A stretch of DNA of 64,000 nucleotides, from contig JABAQQ010000023.1 of the NCBI GenBank assembly GCA_019187225.1, positions 186,001-250,000 of the forward strand, read 5' to 3'. The DNA is from Saprospiraceae bacterium (GTDB lineage: Bacteria > Bacteroidota > Bacteroidia > Chitinophagales > Saprospiraceae). Below are positions 52,041-62,616 of the stretch, one piece after another. Every line of letters starts with the position of its first letter. Positions within the stretch are counted from its first letter, which is position 1. Position numbers and translations under genes: made by a program. Below the pieces are notes generated by a model, which searched no databases, was not told where the DNA came from, and was given only the letters and a program-made list of their open reading frames with translations.

Positions 52041-52213
52041 CTGCGAGAAATTTAAGTGAAGATAAAAAGTGGTTAGCTGAGTGCCGAGGCACGGTTATTA
52101 CAATACAAAAACTCCAAACCCCGATCTTTCTTCCGGACACGGAAAAATCGGATCGGAGATGAGCCGGGAGAATTCTAACTGGATGAGTAATCGGTATCAA
52201 ACGCGCCAGGAGG

Positions 52214-52236
52214 TTCGCCTCCCGTTATGAGGCGAA
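52214..52236. repeat. small hairpin in the adhesin-gyrA gap
   Basis: TTCGCCTC and GAGGCGAA are 8-bp inverted repeats with a 7-base loop. The gap 52041-52637 otherwise holds the leaders of two divergent genes and a repeat array; TACCTTCG at 52509-52516 is a possible -7 box for gyrA. Confidence 0.45.
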
Positions 52237-52529
52237 TGCGCAAATTGGCATCAATCAGAATAAAACAATGTTCATGGACGCAGTATACACCGCCGGAGTA
52301 GAATAGGGGGAAAGCGGATTAGGAGAGCAAACAAAAATTGATTCCCAAAAGTAGAATGTCCGGACGACCTTCCAAATGAAAATCGCGGATTTGTCAAACA
52401 GATGACTTTTAACGCTTAAATATGGGCCAACACCGGTAACATCTATTTATTCCGGTAAGTTACCGAAATCTGACAGCGATTTCTGGGATTTAAAACGACT
52501 GAACTTCGTACCTTCGCGCACCTTTTCAA

Positions 52530-52633
52530 TGGTGGACGGCCCGCGGTGGACGGTTGATACAATAAAGGTTCAATCGTTCAAATTTCCCAATCAAAAACAC
52601 CCGTCCACCCTCAACCGTCCACCGTCAACCGTA
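52530..52633. repeat. GGTGGACGG / CCGTCCACC inverted words abutting gyrA
   Basis: GGTGGACGG occurs at the left of the block and CCGTCCACC, CCGTCAACC words at the right, ending four bases before the gyrA ATG. The same words lie at 62618-62651, where they are translated. Confidence 0.75.
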
Positions 52634-52637
52634 AGTG

Positions 52638-55124
52638 ATGCAAGATTCGAGAATCGTTTCCATCAACATTGAAGAAGAACTCAAGGTCGCGTACATTGAC
52701 TACTCGATGTCCGTGATCGTCAGCCGTGCGCTGCCCGACGTGCGCGACGGCCTGAAGCCTGTGCACCGCCGCGTCCTGTACGGGATGCTCGATCTGGGCC
52801 TGGCTTACAACAAACCCTACAAGAAATCAGCACGTATCGTGGGTGAAGTGTTGGGTAAGTATCACCCGCACGGCGACAGTTCCGTGTACGATACGATGGT
52901 GCGCATGGCCCAGGAATGGAGCCTGCGCTACCCATTGGTGGACGGCCAGGGCAACTTCGGCAGTATGGATGGCGATTCGCCCGCTGCGATGCGTTATACC
53001 GAAGCCCGGCTACGCCGCGTTGCCGATGAGATCGTAGGCGACATTGACAAAGAAACCGTTGATTTTCAGCTCAATTTCGACGACTCGCTCGAAGAGCCGA
53101 CCGTCATGCCGACCAAATTTCCCAACCTGCTGGTCAACGGCGCGTCGGGCATTGCAGTCGGTATGGCCACCAACATGATGCCCCACAACCTTTCGGAGGT
53201 GTGCGACGCCATCATGGCCGCAGTGGATAAGCCCGACATTGACGTCGAAGAATTGATGCAATACGTGAAAGCACCCGATTTTCCCACCGGCGGCATCATT
53301 TACGGCCTGTCAGGCGTGAAAGAAGGCTTCCGAACCGGCCGAGGCCGGGTGGTGGTGCGCGCCAAAACAGAGATCGAGACCGATGAAAAAGGACGCGAAA
53401 GCATCATCGTGACCGAAGTGCCTTACCAGGTGAACAAGGCACTGCTGATCGCCAAAATCGCCGAACTCGTCAACGAAAAAAGAATCCTCGGCATCGCCGA
53501 CGTGGGCGACCAGTCGAACCGCGAAGGCGTCCGCATCGTCATCGAGGTCAAACGCGACGCAGCTGCCAATGTGATCCTGAGCCAGCTCTTCAAACTCACG
53601 CCGCTGCAAACCTCCTACGGCATCAACAACATCGCGCTGGTGAACGGCCGGCCCAGAACGCTGAACCTGAAAGATCTGATTGACGAGTTCATCAAATTCC
53701 GCCTCGAAGTCATCGTCCGCCGCACGTCGTACGAATTGCGCAAAGCCGAAGAGCGCGCCCACATCCTCGAAGGCCTGCTCATCGCGCTCGATCACTTAGA
53801 CGAAGTCATCGCGCTCATCCGCGCCTCCAAAGACGCCGAAGAAGCCCGCGAAGGATTGATGTCGAAATTCGGCCTGACAGAAATCCAGGCAAAAGCGATC
53901 CTCGCCATGCGCCTCCAGCAACTCACTGGCCTGGAACGCGACAAGGTGAAACTCGAATACGAGGAATTGATGAAAAAAATCGCCGAATTGAAAGCGATCC
54001 TGGCCGATGAAGGTCTTCAGCGCGGCATCATCAAATCGGAGACGACAGAGATCAAAGAGCGTTTCGGCGATGCACGTCGCACCACGATCGAGGTGGATGA
54101 AGCGGATATCAGCATGGAAGACCTCATCGAGGACGAAGAAGTAGTGATCACCATCAGCCACGCCGGTTATATCAAACGCACGCCCATTTCCGAATACAGG
54201 GCTCAGGGCCGTGGCGGTCGGGGCGCGCAGGGCGTGCGCACCCGCGACGAGGATTTTGTGGAACATATGTTCACCGCCACCAACCACCAGACCCTGCTGC
54301 TTTTCACCGAAAGCGGGCGCTGTTTCTGGCTCAAAGTATACGAGATACCAGAAGGAACGCGCGTAGGACAAGGGCGGGTGATCCAGAATCTGCTCAATAT
54401 CCCGAAAGAAGATAAAGTCCGCGCCTTTATTATTGTGAAACAACTCGACGACGAGGAGTTTATCAACAATCATTATATCATCTTCTGCACCAAACGCGGG
54501 CAGATCAAGAAAACTCTGCTGGAAGCGTATTCGCGCCCGCGTCAGGGCGGCATCAACGCCATCGAGATCAACGAGGGCGATGCGCTCATCGAAGCCAAAC
54601 TGACCAATGGCAAGAACGAGATCATCCTCGCCGTACAAACCGGCAAGGCCATTCGGTTCAACGAGCAGGACGTGCGCCCCATGGGCCGCACGGCTGCCGG
54701 TGTGCGCGGCATTCAGGTACAAAAAGACGACACAGTGGTAGGAATGGTCTGTATTGATCCTACCGACACCACCTCGTCCATTCTGGTGGTTTCCGAAAAG
54801 GGCATGGGCAAACGCTCGGCGCTCGACGAATACCGCACCCAGGGACGCGGCGGCAAAGGCATCAAAACCATGAACATCACCGCAAAAACCGGCCACCTCG
54901 TCGCCATTAAAACCGTGACCGACAACGACGACCTGATGATCACAACTACTTCCGGCGTCACCATCCGCACCGCAGCCGACGAGTTGCGCGTGATGGGCCG
55001 CGCCACGCAGGGCGTCAAACTCATCCGACTGGATGAAGGCGACGACATTGCCGACGTAGCGGTGGTCAATTCGGCGGAAGAGGAGAATGACCCGGCAGAA
55101 TCGCCGGCAGAGACGGTTTCTTAA
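52638..55124 (+). CDS. gyrA: DNA gyrase subunit A
   Basis: The ATG at 52638 gives [23 protein letters not shown], 828 aa; a GTG just before it is less likely. The breakage-reunion domain holds the catalytic Tyr in [10 protein letters not shown] (about 121) and the quinolone-determining region [22 protein letters not shown] with the drug-sensitive Ser and Asp intact. The GyrA-specific C-terminal beta-pinwheel has the GyrA box [10 protein letters not shown] (about 520), which separates it from ParC. With GyrB it introduces negative supercoils. The gene is transcribed alone. Confidence 0.96.
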   Translation: MQDSRIVSINIEEELKVAYIDYSMSVIVSRALPDVRDGLKPVHRRVLYGMLDLGLAYNKPYKKSARIVGEVLGKYHPHGDSSVYDTMVRMAQEWSLRYPLVDGQGNFGSMDGDSPAAMRYTEARLRRVADEIVGDIDKETVDFQLNFDDSLEEPTVMPTKFPNLLVNGASGIAVGMATNMMPHNLSEVCDAIMAAVDKPDIDVEELMQYVKAPDFPTGGIIYGLSGVKEGFRTGRGRVVVRAKTEIETDEKGRESIIVTEVPYQVNKALLIAKIAELVNEKRILGIADVGDQSNREGVRIVIEVKRDAAANVILSQLFKLTPLQTSYGINNIALVNGRPRTLNLKDLIDEFIKFRLEVIVRRTSYELRKAEERAHILEGLLIALDHLDEVIALIRASKDAEEAREGLMSKFGLTEIQAKAILAMRLQQLTGLERDKVKLEYEELMKKIAELKAILADEGLQRGIIKSETTEIKERFGDARRTTIEVDEADISMEDLIEDEEVVITISHAGYIKRTPISEYRAQGRGGRGAQGVRTRDEDFVEHMFTATNHQTLLLFTESGRCFWLKVYEIPEGTRVGQGRVIQNLLNIPKEDKVRAFIIVKQLDDEEFINNHYIIFCTKRGQIKKTLLEAYSRPRQGGINAIEINEGDALIEAKLTNGKNEIILAVQTGKAIRFNEQDVRPMGRTAAGVRGIQVQKDDTVVGMVCIDPTDTTSSILVVSEKGMGKRSALDEYRTQGRGGKGIKTMNITAKTGHLVAIKTVTDNDDLMITTTSGVTIRTAADELRVMGRATQGVKLIRLDEGDDIADVAVVNSAEEENDPAESPAETVS

Positions 55125-55217
55125 TCTTTCGCAAATAAGCCGGTCTCAACACAACCGGACAACCGAAACAACGTCTTATACAAACGATTTTTCAAAACTT
55201 AATTTTTGCTGAAAACG

Positions 55218-56543
55218 ATGAAAAAATTTCTTTTCCCCCTCATGGGATTTTTGTTCCTCGCCGGTTTCATCCAGGCACAGGAGGACGGCGCGAAACTCGC
55301 CAAACAGGCTGGGAAAGCCCTGTCAGCATACAACATTGATCCAACCGCCAACGCCGCCAAGTTGGATGAGGCCAAACAAAAAATTGACGAGGCGCTCAAA
55401 ACACCCGAGGCGCAGGCACAGGCTTCGGCCTGGCTCACACAGGGCGATATTTACACTACCCTGCTCATGAAAGACATGGCCAAACGTATGGTTGATGCAA
55501 ACGCGCCGCTCACCGGCGACAACGACGCATTGGTGGCTTTCGAGGGATACAAAAAAGCATATGACAACCCCACCGCAAAAAAATATGAAAAAAGCGACGC
55601 CGTGAAAGGCATCGCCCAAATGGAAGGCCATCTGATCAATATCGGCGTGAGCAAATTCGAAGCACAGCAATACGAGAAGGCATTCAATTCATTCAGAGCC
55701 TCCCTGCTGGCAAACGAAGTATTGAAAGCGAACAGCCAAAAAAGCGTGCTCGACGACAAAGATCAATACGACAACCAGGTATATATCACCGGACTCGCAG
55801 CGCACCAGGCCAAGAAATACGACGAGGCGTTGAAATATTACAATCAACTTTACGCCTCAGGCAATGCCAAAGCCGCCATCTACGAAGGAATCTTCCTGAT
55901 CAAGTCGGAAACGGGCGACGCCGCCGCCGCCGAAAAAGTATTGGCCGAAGGCCGCGCCAAGTACCCGGAAGATACGGGGCTGCTGTTTGCCGAGATCAAC
56001 GTTTACCTGAAAAAAGGCAAATTAGACGAACTGACCGGTAGTTTGAAAAAAGCCATCGAGAAGGAGCCGACCAATATCAACCTATACGTGACGCTCGGCA
56101 ACGTGTATGACAATCTCTACCAGACGATGTCCAAAGAGAAGAACGAGGCCAAAGCAAGCGAATACTTCGAAGAAGCGAAAAAATACTACGGCCAGGCCAT
56201 TGAAAGAGACCCGAAAAATGCCGATGCCGTGTATTCGCTCGGCGCGCTTTACTATAATAAAGCCGCCGTAAAAACGCAGGAGATGAATGCGCTGCCGGAG
56301 GATTATTCGAGCGCAGGGTTGAAAAAACTTCAGGTAATGAAAGACGAAGTCATGGGGTTGTTCGACCAGGCGCTGCCTTACTTCCAGAAAGCGGAAAGCC
56401 TCGATCCGAATGATCTCAATACGCTGATCGCTTTGAACGAAATATACGCCCGCAAAGAGGACGAACTGTCTCTTGAATTCAAAAAACGGCTCGATACCGT
56501 GCGCGGGGGCGGGAAAAACGCTGCCTCCCATTTCAAAAATTAA
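55218..56543 (+). CDS. secreted TPR-repeat protein
   Basis: The ATG at 55218 gives MKKFLFPLMGFLFLAGFIQAQ, a signal peptide; a TTG at 55206 is an unlikely start. The 441-aa protein is alpha-helical with tetratricopeptide units (KYDEALKYYNQLYASGNAKAAIYEGI, NINLYVTLGNVYDNLYQTM, AKKYYGQAIERDPKNADAVYSLGALYYNKAA, LFDQALPYFQKAESLDPNDLNTLIALNEIY). It is expected in the periplasm as a scaffold; no partner is evident. A strong terminator follows. Confidence 0.88.
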   Translation: MKKFLFPLMGFLFLAGFIQAQEDGAKLAKQAGKALSAYNIDPTANAAKLDEAKQKIDEALKTPEAQAQASAWLTQGDIYTTLLMKDMAKRMVDANAPLTGDNDALVAFEGYKKAYDNPTAKKYEKSDAVKGIAQMEGHLINIGVSKFEAQQYEKAFNSFRASLLANEVLKANSQKSVLDDKDQYDNQVYITGLAAHQAKKYDEALKYYNQLYASGNAKAAIYEGIFLIKSETGDAAAAEKVLAEGRAKYPEDTGLLFAEINVYLKKGKLDELTGSLKKAIEKEPTNINLYVTLGNVYDNLYQTMSKEKNEAKASEYFEEAKKYYGQAIERDPKNADAVYSLGALYYNKAAVKTQEMNALPEDYSSAGLKKLQVMKDEVMGLFDQALPYFQKAESLDPNDLNTLIALNEIYARKEDELSLEFKKRLDTVRGGGKNAASHFKN

Positions 56544-56571
56544 AAAACAAAGTAGTCTGATTAACAATTTG

Positions 56572-56611
56572 AGTGGTGGCACGGCCTCGGGCTTTGCCAC
56601 CACTGTTTTTT
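56572..56611 (+). terminator. terminator after the TPR gene
   Basis: AGTGGTGGCA (56572-56581) and TGCCACCACT (56595-56604) form a perfect 10-bp stem followed by GTTTTTTT. Confidence 0.85.
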
Positions 56612-56646
56612 TGTATAACTTCGCGACAACCAACCGTATTGATCAC

Positions 56647-59640
56647 ATGAAGTTATACCAACTCCTTTTCACAGCGTTCGCGCTGAACAATATCCCTTTG
56701 ATGGAGGCCCAATTACCCTCCGGCTTTGTTCAATACTCCCTCGCCGAAGGGTTGAATCCCACCGATATGGCCGTCGCTCCCGACGGGCGAATATTTGTCG
56801 CCGAAAAAAACGGCCTGGTTCGCGTCGTCGAGGACGGGGAAATGTTGCACGACCCTTTTACTGCACTGGTGGTGGACGATTTCAATGAACGCGGCCTCGG
56901 GCACATCGCCCTGCATCCCCTTTTTCCCGACTCTCCGTTCGTCTATTTTTTTTATACGGTAAAAGGCTCCGCCCGCAACCGGGTGTCGAGGGTGCGGGCC
57001 AATGGCAATTACGCAGTACCGGGCAGCGAACAAATTTTGTATGAAACGGACGTAAAACTCGGCTCGGTACACAACGGAGGGGCCATGGCATTCGGAACCG
57101 ACGGAAAATTATATATTTCCACCGGTGAGAACGGATTCGGCGACCCCGCTACCAACTTAAACAACGATTCAGGCAAGGTGCTCCGGCTGAACGCCGATGG
57201 TTCCATTCCGGCCGACAACCCTTTTTTCAACCTCGCTACCGGCAAATATCAATCGGTGTATGCCAAGGGGTTTCGCAATCCGTTCTCCATGGCTGTGCAG
57301 CCTGAAACCGGGCGTATTTTTCTATGCGACGTAGGCGGTTCCGACTGGGAGGAGATCAACGATGTGTTGCCGTCCAAAGACTACGGCTGGCCTGTTCTGG
57401 AAGGGAAAGCCAGCGGTCAATCATTGCCTGCCAATTACAAAGACCCTTTGTTCAGTTATGACCACGGTATCGCTTGTGCCGTGGTCGGAGCAGCATTTTA
57501 TCCGCAAAGCGGCGGCAGTTTCCCCACCAAATACACCGGTAAATTCTTTTTTGCCGACTACTGCAACGGCTTTATCGGCGTGCTGAACCCTCTGACCGGG
57601 AGCAGGGAACAGGACCTGGTGACAGGTGTCAACCGGCCTGTTTGCATCCGCATTTCTGCTGAAGGAGACCTCTATTACCTCGCCCGCGCGGGTTTGGGCG
57701 GCGGTTCGGAGGCCGACAACACGGCCAGTAACGACGGGAGCCTGTGGCGCGTTGCCTATACCGGCAGCAACGCACCTTTCGTATTCGGGCATCCCAAAGG
57801 AGGATTATACCCGGTGGGCGATACGGTGGCGCTACGAACCTTCGCGCTCGGCCAGACTCCGTTAACATTTCGCTGGCAAAAAAACGGAACGGATATTCCG
57901 GGCGCTGATTCCAGTGCGCTGATCCTTGCCGGCGTCCAGTTGCAGGACAGCGCCGCTATGTTCCGGTGCATCATCAACAATACGATCGGCGCCGACACAT
58001 CGGACGCGGCCATGCTCCGCGTGACGTCCAACCAGCGACCCGCACCCGTCATCACATCTCCTTCCCCCAATTTTTTATACCGGGCAGGCGAAGCGTTCTC
58101 TTTCGCCGGCCACGCCGGAGACCCGGAAGAAGGCGCCTTGCCAGCATCGGCGCTCACCTGGAAAATTGATTTTCACCACGACGAACACACGCACCCCGCG
58201 CTCGCACCGGTAGAAGGATTGACCGAAGGAACGTATTATGTAGCGGACGAAGGAGAGCCGGACGACCACGTCTGGTACCGCATTTATCTGACGGCTAAGG
58301 ACAGCATGGGACTCTCCCGCACCACCTGGAAAGAGGTTTACCCGCAAACAACTCACATCACCGTTGCCACTACCCCACCCGGTATTCCGGTCAATTCCGA
58401 CGGCCTGACAGGCATTTCTCCGTATACTTTTCACAGCGTGGTTGGGCTGAAACGCTCGGCGGTCCTGCCTGTTTCGATGTTTCGCGGCGATTCGGTATTG
58501 GTCTTCAATCAATGGCACGACGGCAGCACCATACCCCAAATCTCTTTTACTACTCCCGCAGCGCCTGTTCCGCCTTTTGAAGCGGACTACCATGTTTATC
58601 ACCGCTCGAATGGGTTCGGATTGTACGCCGAGTTTTTTAATTTCGATGAATATAATAACAACCCGGAAGTGGCGCCGATTTACAGCCGGATAGATACGGT
58701 AATTGATTTTGAATGGCTGGAGGGTTCGCCCGAACCGGGCTATGTTCCCAACGACAATTTTGCCGTCAGATGGACGGGCGATATCGTGCCGTTTTTCGAC
58801 GACACGCTCACCTTTTACGCGACCAGCGATGATGGTATGAGGCTGTGGATCAACGACAGTCTCTTGATTGACAAATGGCAGACACAGCCCCAAATAGAAT
58901 ACAGCGCTACCATCTTCCTGGAAGGCGGGCGGCGTTATCCCATCCGCATGGAGGTTTTTGATGCCTGGGTCGCGGCGGCAGCGCAATTGCGCTGGGGAAG
59001 TACCCGGCTTCCGAAGTCCGTGGTGCCGAAATCACAGTTGTATCCGCCCAAAGCGTTGATCCCCAATACGATGAGCGGATTCGTATGGCTCGACTCCCTT
59101 CACAACGGAATTTTTGACGCCTTCGAATCGCCATTGGGAGGAGTGGCCATTCTCCTTTTCGACCGGAATACCAACGATATTCTGGGGGCTGCGACAACGG
59201 ACGCGCAAGGACGGTACTCGATAGACGGTATACCAGCCGGTACGTACCGGGGTTATGCGCTACCGCCCTACCATGATTTTGCCCTGGGGCCAGGGTATGG
59301 ATTGGACACTGAGGGGTATACTCCGGAGTTTTCCATGACCGGAGAGGAACAGTTTGAATACAACTTTTCCTTTCTGTTGTTGCGTGATCTCCCCACCGCC
59401 AGCCGTTCATGGAGCGTTTCACCCAATCCCGGCAGCGGTTTGTTCCGGTTTAAAAAACACTTCAATACTGGTTCGAAGAGCCTGGATATCCGGGTCTACA
59501 GCAGCCGTGGAAAGCTCGTTTTGGAAAAACAACTTGCTGAAAATGAGTGGGAAACCACGCTCGATATGAGCGGTATGATTCACGGCGTTTACCTGGTGGT
59601 AGCCGATGGAAAACAGATGAACCTCGTTTTAGCCGATTGA
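56647..59640 (+). CDS. T9SS protein with PQQ-type sugar dehydrogenase-like propeller and PA14 domain
   Basis: The ATG at 56647 gives MKLYQLLFTAFALNNIPLMEAQ, 997 aa with a signal peptide. A glucose/sorbosone dehydrogenase-like six-bladed propeller spans about 25-425 (PTDMAVAPDGRIFVAEKNG, ERGLGHIALHPLF, HNGGAMAFGTDGKLYISTGE, GKVLRLNADGSIP). An Ig-like domain (about 430-525) and a linker follow. A PA14 domain (about 660-800; FGLYAEFFNFDEYNNN, LTFYATSDDGMRLWINDSLLID), an SdrD-B-like domain (about 815-900) and a T9SS sorting domain (about 915-997) end the chain. It is a secreted, carbohydrate-directed oxidoreductase candidate; cofactor binding is unproven. Confidence 0.88.
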   Translation: MKLYQLLFTAFALNNIPLMEAQLPSGFVQYSLAEGLNPTDMAVAPDGRIFVAEKNGLVRVVEDGEMLHDPFTALVVDDFNERGLGHIALHPLFPDSPFVYFFYTVKGSARNRVSRVRANGNYAVPGSEQILYETDVKLGSVHNGGAMAFGTDGKLYISTGENGFGDPATNLNNDSGKVLRLNADGSIPADNPFFNLATGKYQSVYAKGFRNPFSMAVQPETGRIFLCDVGGSDWEEINDVLPSKDYGWPVLEGKASGQSLPANYKDPLFSYDHGIACAVVGAAFYPQSGGSFPTKYTGKFFFADYCNGFIGVLNPLTGSREQDLVTGVNRPVCIRISAEGDLYYLARAGLGGGSEADNTASNDGSLWRVAYTGSNAPFVFGHPKGGLYPVGDTVALRTFALGQTPLTFRWQKNGTDIPGADSSALILAGVQLQDSAAMFRCIINNTIGADTSDAAMLRVTSNQRPAPVITSPSPNFLYRAGEAFSFAGHAGDPEEGALPASALTWKIDFHHDEHTHPALAPVEGLTEGTYYVADEGEPDDHVWYRIYLTAKDSMGLSRTTWKEVYPQTTHITVATTPPGIPVNSDGLTGISPYTFHSVVGLKRSAVLPVSMFRGDSVLVFNQWHDGSTIPQISFTTPAAPVPPFEADYHVYHRSNGFGLYAEFFNFDEYNNNPEVAPIYSRIDTVIDFEWLEGSPEPGYVPNDNFAVRWTGDIVPFFDDTLTFYATSDDGMRLWINDSLLIDKWQTQPQIEYSATIFLEGGRRYPIRMEVFDAWVAAAAQLRWGSTRLPKSVVPKSQLYPPKALIPNTMSGFVWLDSLHNGIFDAFESPLGGVAILLFDRNTNDILGAATTDAQGRYSIDGIPAGTYRGYALPPYHDFALGPGYGLDTEGYTPEFSMTGEEQFEYNFSFLLLRDLPTASRSWSVSPNPGSGLFRFKKHFNTGSKSLDIRVYSSRGKLVLEKQLAENEWETTLDMSGMIHGVYLVVADGKQMNLVLAD

Positions 59641-59650
59641 TATTGGGATA

Positions 59651-59672
59651 TTGGGATATCTCAATATCCCAA
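59651..59672. terminator. hairpin between convergent genes
   Basis: TTGGGATAT (59651-59659) and ATATCCCAA (59664-59672) form a 9-bp stem with a 4-base loop, inside a GATATTGG word repeat. It overlaps the last codons of the LysE gene and could end transcription from both sides, but there is no clear T-run. Confidence 0.4.
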
Positions 59673-60287
59673 CAACCCGAACAACAGTTTCAAACCCAGT
59701 CCCAAAAAGATCAACCCCACGAAGCGGTCGGCGTGACGCGCCATCGAGGCGGAATGTTGCATGATGACCCTTCCCAGCCAGGCATACAGGCCCAGCGCCC
59801 CTACTGTGCCCACCGTCACGCCTGCCGAAAAAATCAGGGTGGAAGCCAGGTCAACCTCCTTCCAAACCCCCGATACGCGCAGCGTACCACAATAGGCGAA
59901 CCAATAAGGGACGGCCAGCAGGTTGAATGCGCTGAGCAAAACACCTTTCCCCACCTGACGCACTGCCGAAACATCCGCCACCAGTGCCCTCGAATCGTAC
60001 GGTTTCGACCAGAAAAGCAGATAAGCCGCGAGGGTGAAAAATACCGGGATAGCCGCCCACTGAAACCAGCGCTCCACCCCGGGGTTGCTCAGGAACCACC
60101 CGGTCAGCGCTACCGCCGCCCATGCCTGAAAAAATTCCGCGCCCGCCGCCCCAGCTGCCAGCAACATAGCCGCCGCCACGCCCCGCTGAATAGCTGTTTG
60201 CGCAACCGACAGACTGATCAGTCCCGGCGGCAGCGAACCGAACAAACTCAAACCGAAGCCTGCGGCGAAAAGTATCATCGCATCCAT
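59661..60287 (-). CDS. LysE-family amino acid exporter
   Basis: The ATG at 60287 gives MDAMILFAAGFGLSLFGSLPPGLISLSV, 208 aa, normal for LysE/RhtB transporters; an ATG at 60350 adds a poorly matching tail. The family signature is the N-terminal GxxxxxxPPGxxxL region, followed by about six membrane helices (AAMLLAAGAAGAEFFQAWAAVALTG, FTLAAYLLFW, LIFSAGVTVGTVGALGLYAWLG, RFVGLIFLGLGLKLLFGLL). It would export a small amino acid or metabolite; the substrate is unknown. It stands alone. Confidence 0.85.
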   Translation of the reverse strand: MDAMILFAAGFGLSLFGSLPPGLISLSVAQTAIQRGVAAAMLLAAGAAGAEFFQAWAAVALTGWFLSNPGVERWFQWAAIPVFFTLAAYLLFWSKPYDSRALVADVSAVRQVGKGVLLSAFNLLAVPYWFAYCGTLRVSGVWKEVDLASTLIFSAGVTVGTVGALGLYAWLGRVIMQHSASMARHADRFVGLIFLGLGLKLLFGLLGY

Positions 60288-60410
60288 TTGGCGGCAAAAT
60301 AGCAGGTTTTGCACAAGGGGTAATGTGCCAGGGGTTACAATTGAACGCAAAAGGAACCGAAAAGGCAGCGATACCGCAACTCACTCCATCTTCTCACAAA
60401 ACATTCGCCA

Positions 60411-62477
60411 ATGATCAGATTGATACTTTCTCTTATTCTCTGCCTTTCGTTTTCAAATATTTTCGCGCAGGTGGCTGCGGGAGTGTCCGGCAACTTGTTT
60501 GTCAACAACAACAACCAGATTGAAACGGTCAATCTATCCACCGTTCCTCCCCCCTTCGGCCAGTCCGACAATGAAACGACGGACAGCCTCGACCTCAACC
60601 GCGACGGCCTGTACGACGTGAAGATGTATGGTGGCACCTGTAATACCTTCGATTGCAGCGGCGGCTCGACGAGCGTGAGCAGCATGCACCCGAAACTGGA
60701 ATGGATGACCGATGGGAACAACAACATCCGCAAATTGGCCGTGGGAGACAGCATCAATAAAAATCAAAACTGGGCCGTGGTGGATCACAGTACTCTGATT
60801 TACAAGGTCTATGGGATCGGAGGATACATACAGGCAGGCAACTGGTTCCCCGAACCGGACGGCTACGCCGGCGTGCGGCTGACCGAAGGCCAGGATACCT
60901 TATATGGTTGGCTGAGCATCACCGCTACTGTCCAACAGACAAGCGGCAGCACCAGCATAAAAGTGCTGCAATGGGCGATAGAAAAATCAACAACAGTCTA
61001 TCAAAATGTTATCGCTGGTAATCCAAACGGCTTGATGCCATGCAGCAATTCGTTCCAATTGAACATCGGCCCGCCTACCCTGCCCGGAATGGACTCCATA
61101 CAAGCGGATACCTTCGACATCAACGGCGACGGCGTATCCGACGCTGCGCTTGTCGTTGCCGTTTGCAACACCGGCGGCTGTCTTAAGAGCAGCGTCTATC
61201 TGAGTGGTCTGCATTCCGGTTTCAATTTCGTCCGTGGACAAAACGGCGTAAAGCGTTTCCAGGATGGAGAAATTATCGGCGTCTATTCCAATTGGGACAC
61301 ATTGTCGCCCGACCTGCATTCCGGTTATTTACTTTCTACCGGGAGCGATGCGAACGGAAATCAGACCTTCGGCGAATGGCTGAACAATTCTACCGGCTAC
61401 GCGGGTATCCGGCTCGTGACGCCTAACGCAGATACGCTTCTGGGCTGGATCTATATGAAGGCGCTTGCCATGCCCGGTTATTATGCCAGTGTGCTCGTTT
61501 ACGGTTGCGCCATTCAGCACGACCCATCGCAATTACCCTACATAACGGTAACGGTCGCGCCGCAAAAAAACGTCTATTGTCCCGGCGATACTGTTGTTTT
61601 TCAGGCTGTTGCCGTCGGTGCAACGCAGTACGCCTGGCATTTCTGGGACGGCGCTACCGATACCGTGCTGACCGTCACAAAAGTATTGCCCGACAGTTCG
61701 GTGACAGCCACTTTCGAAGCGATCAATGCGAACGGCCCAACGGTATGGACAGCAGAACTCGACGTATCGCCGCTTGCCATCGAGGTGGAGGATATTTTAC
61801 TGACCTGTTATCAACCTGTTGATACGTTAAGCGCCTCCACCAACATACCTGCTGAAATATGGTGGGTTGTCGGTAACGACACCATTTACGGACCGACGCC
61901 GCCGCCCATCATTTTTCCGGGCCTTTATATTACCGTATTCGCGCAGGATGAATACGGGTGCGTCGTTTCCGAACAGGTTGTGATAGAGCAGGATGTAACC
62001 GTTCCGGATGTCAGCATCGAATACGACGAAACCAATCATATACTGATCGCCCATTCGGGCACGCCGAACGTGACATTCACCTGGTATGGCGGGCCGTCTA
62101 CCTGGCCGGTTATGGAAGATACCGTAAGTATCAGCCTGTCAGGTACATACACACTCGTTGCCACTGCGCCCAACGGCTGTACTTCTTCGGCGAGCATAAC
62201 AGTAGTGATCACGGCGACCGAAGAACCTTTTTCCGGCTCTGTTCTTATTCTACCAAATCCGGCGAGCGAGGTGTTGCGCATCAGGAACCGGCTTCCGGCA
62301 GATATTGACCTGAAAATTTTCAATGCAGCGGGAGGTTTGGAATTGGCCCACAGCACAGCGCCGGCCAACAGCATTACGGAACTCGACGTAGCATTATTAC
62401 CGGGCGGTTTTTATTTGCTTGGCGGATTTGATCCCGAAGGCAAACCCTTGTTTTTCAAAAAGTTCGTAAAAAAATAA
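60411..62477 (+). CDS. T9SS-secreted surface protein of unknown function
   Basis: The 688-aa protein has a signal peptide (about 1-19, MIRLILSLILCLSFSNIFAQ). Two similar beta-rich modules follow (about 20-200 and 205-365; both with TDSLDLNRDGLYDVK or DTFDINGDGVSDAAL and YAGVRLTEGQDTLYGWLSI / YAGIRLVTPNADTLLGWIYM), pointing to an internal duplication. Next are PKD/Ig-like segments (about 370-590) and a T9SS type-A sorting domain (about 605-688; VLILPNPASEVLRIRN, GGFYLLGGFDPEG). Role unknown; probably adhesive. Confidence 0.85.
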   Translation: MIRLILSLILCLSFSNIFAQVAAGVSGNLFVNNNNQIETVNLSTVPPPFGQSDNETTDSLDLNRDGLYDVKMYGGTCNTFDCSGGSTSVSSMHPKLEWMTDGNNNIRKLAVGDSINKNQNWAVVDHSTLIYKVYGIGGYIQAGNWFPEPDGYAGVRLTEGQDTLYGWLSITATVQQTSGSTSIKVLQWAIEKSTTVYQNVIAGNPNGLMPCSNSFQLNIGPPTLPGMDSIQADTFDINGDGVSDAALVVAVCNTGGCLKSSVYLSGLHSGFNFVRGQNGVKRFQDGEIIGVYSNWDTLSPDLHSGYLLSTGSDANGNQTFGEWLNNSTGYAGIRLVTPNADTLLGWIYMKALAMPGYYASVLVYGCAIQHDPSQLPYITVTVAPQKNVYCPGDTVVFQAVAVGATQYAWHFWDGATDTVLTVTKVLPDSSVTATFEAINANGPTVWTAELDVSPLAIEVEDILLTCYQPVDTLSASTNIPAEIWWVVGNDTIYGPTPPPIIFPGLYITVFAQDEYGCVVSEQVVIEQDVTVPDVSIEYDETNHILIAHSGTPNVTFTWYGGPSTWPVMEDTVSISLSGTYTLVATAPNGCTSSASITVVITATEEPFSGSVLILPNPASEVLRIRNRLPADIDLKIFNAAGGLELAHSTAPANSITELDVALLPGGFYLLGGFDPEGKPLFFKKFVKK

Positions 62478-62616
62478 GTTGTACCCGCCCCAACTCCGGA
62501 TATGCGATCGCTGCGGCTCGAGTCAGTATTTTTTCCCATTTTTGCATCTGCGTTCTTCCCGACAGACCCTCCCAATAGGGATGTACCGGCTAGACCACAT
62601 TCTATCGCTGCCAATC

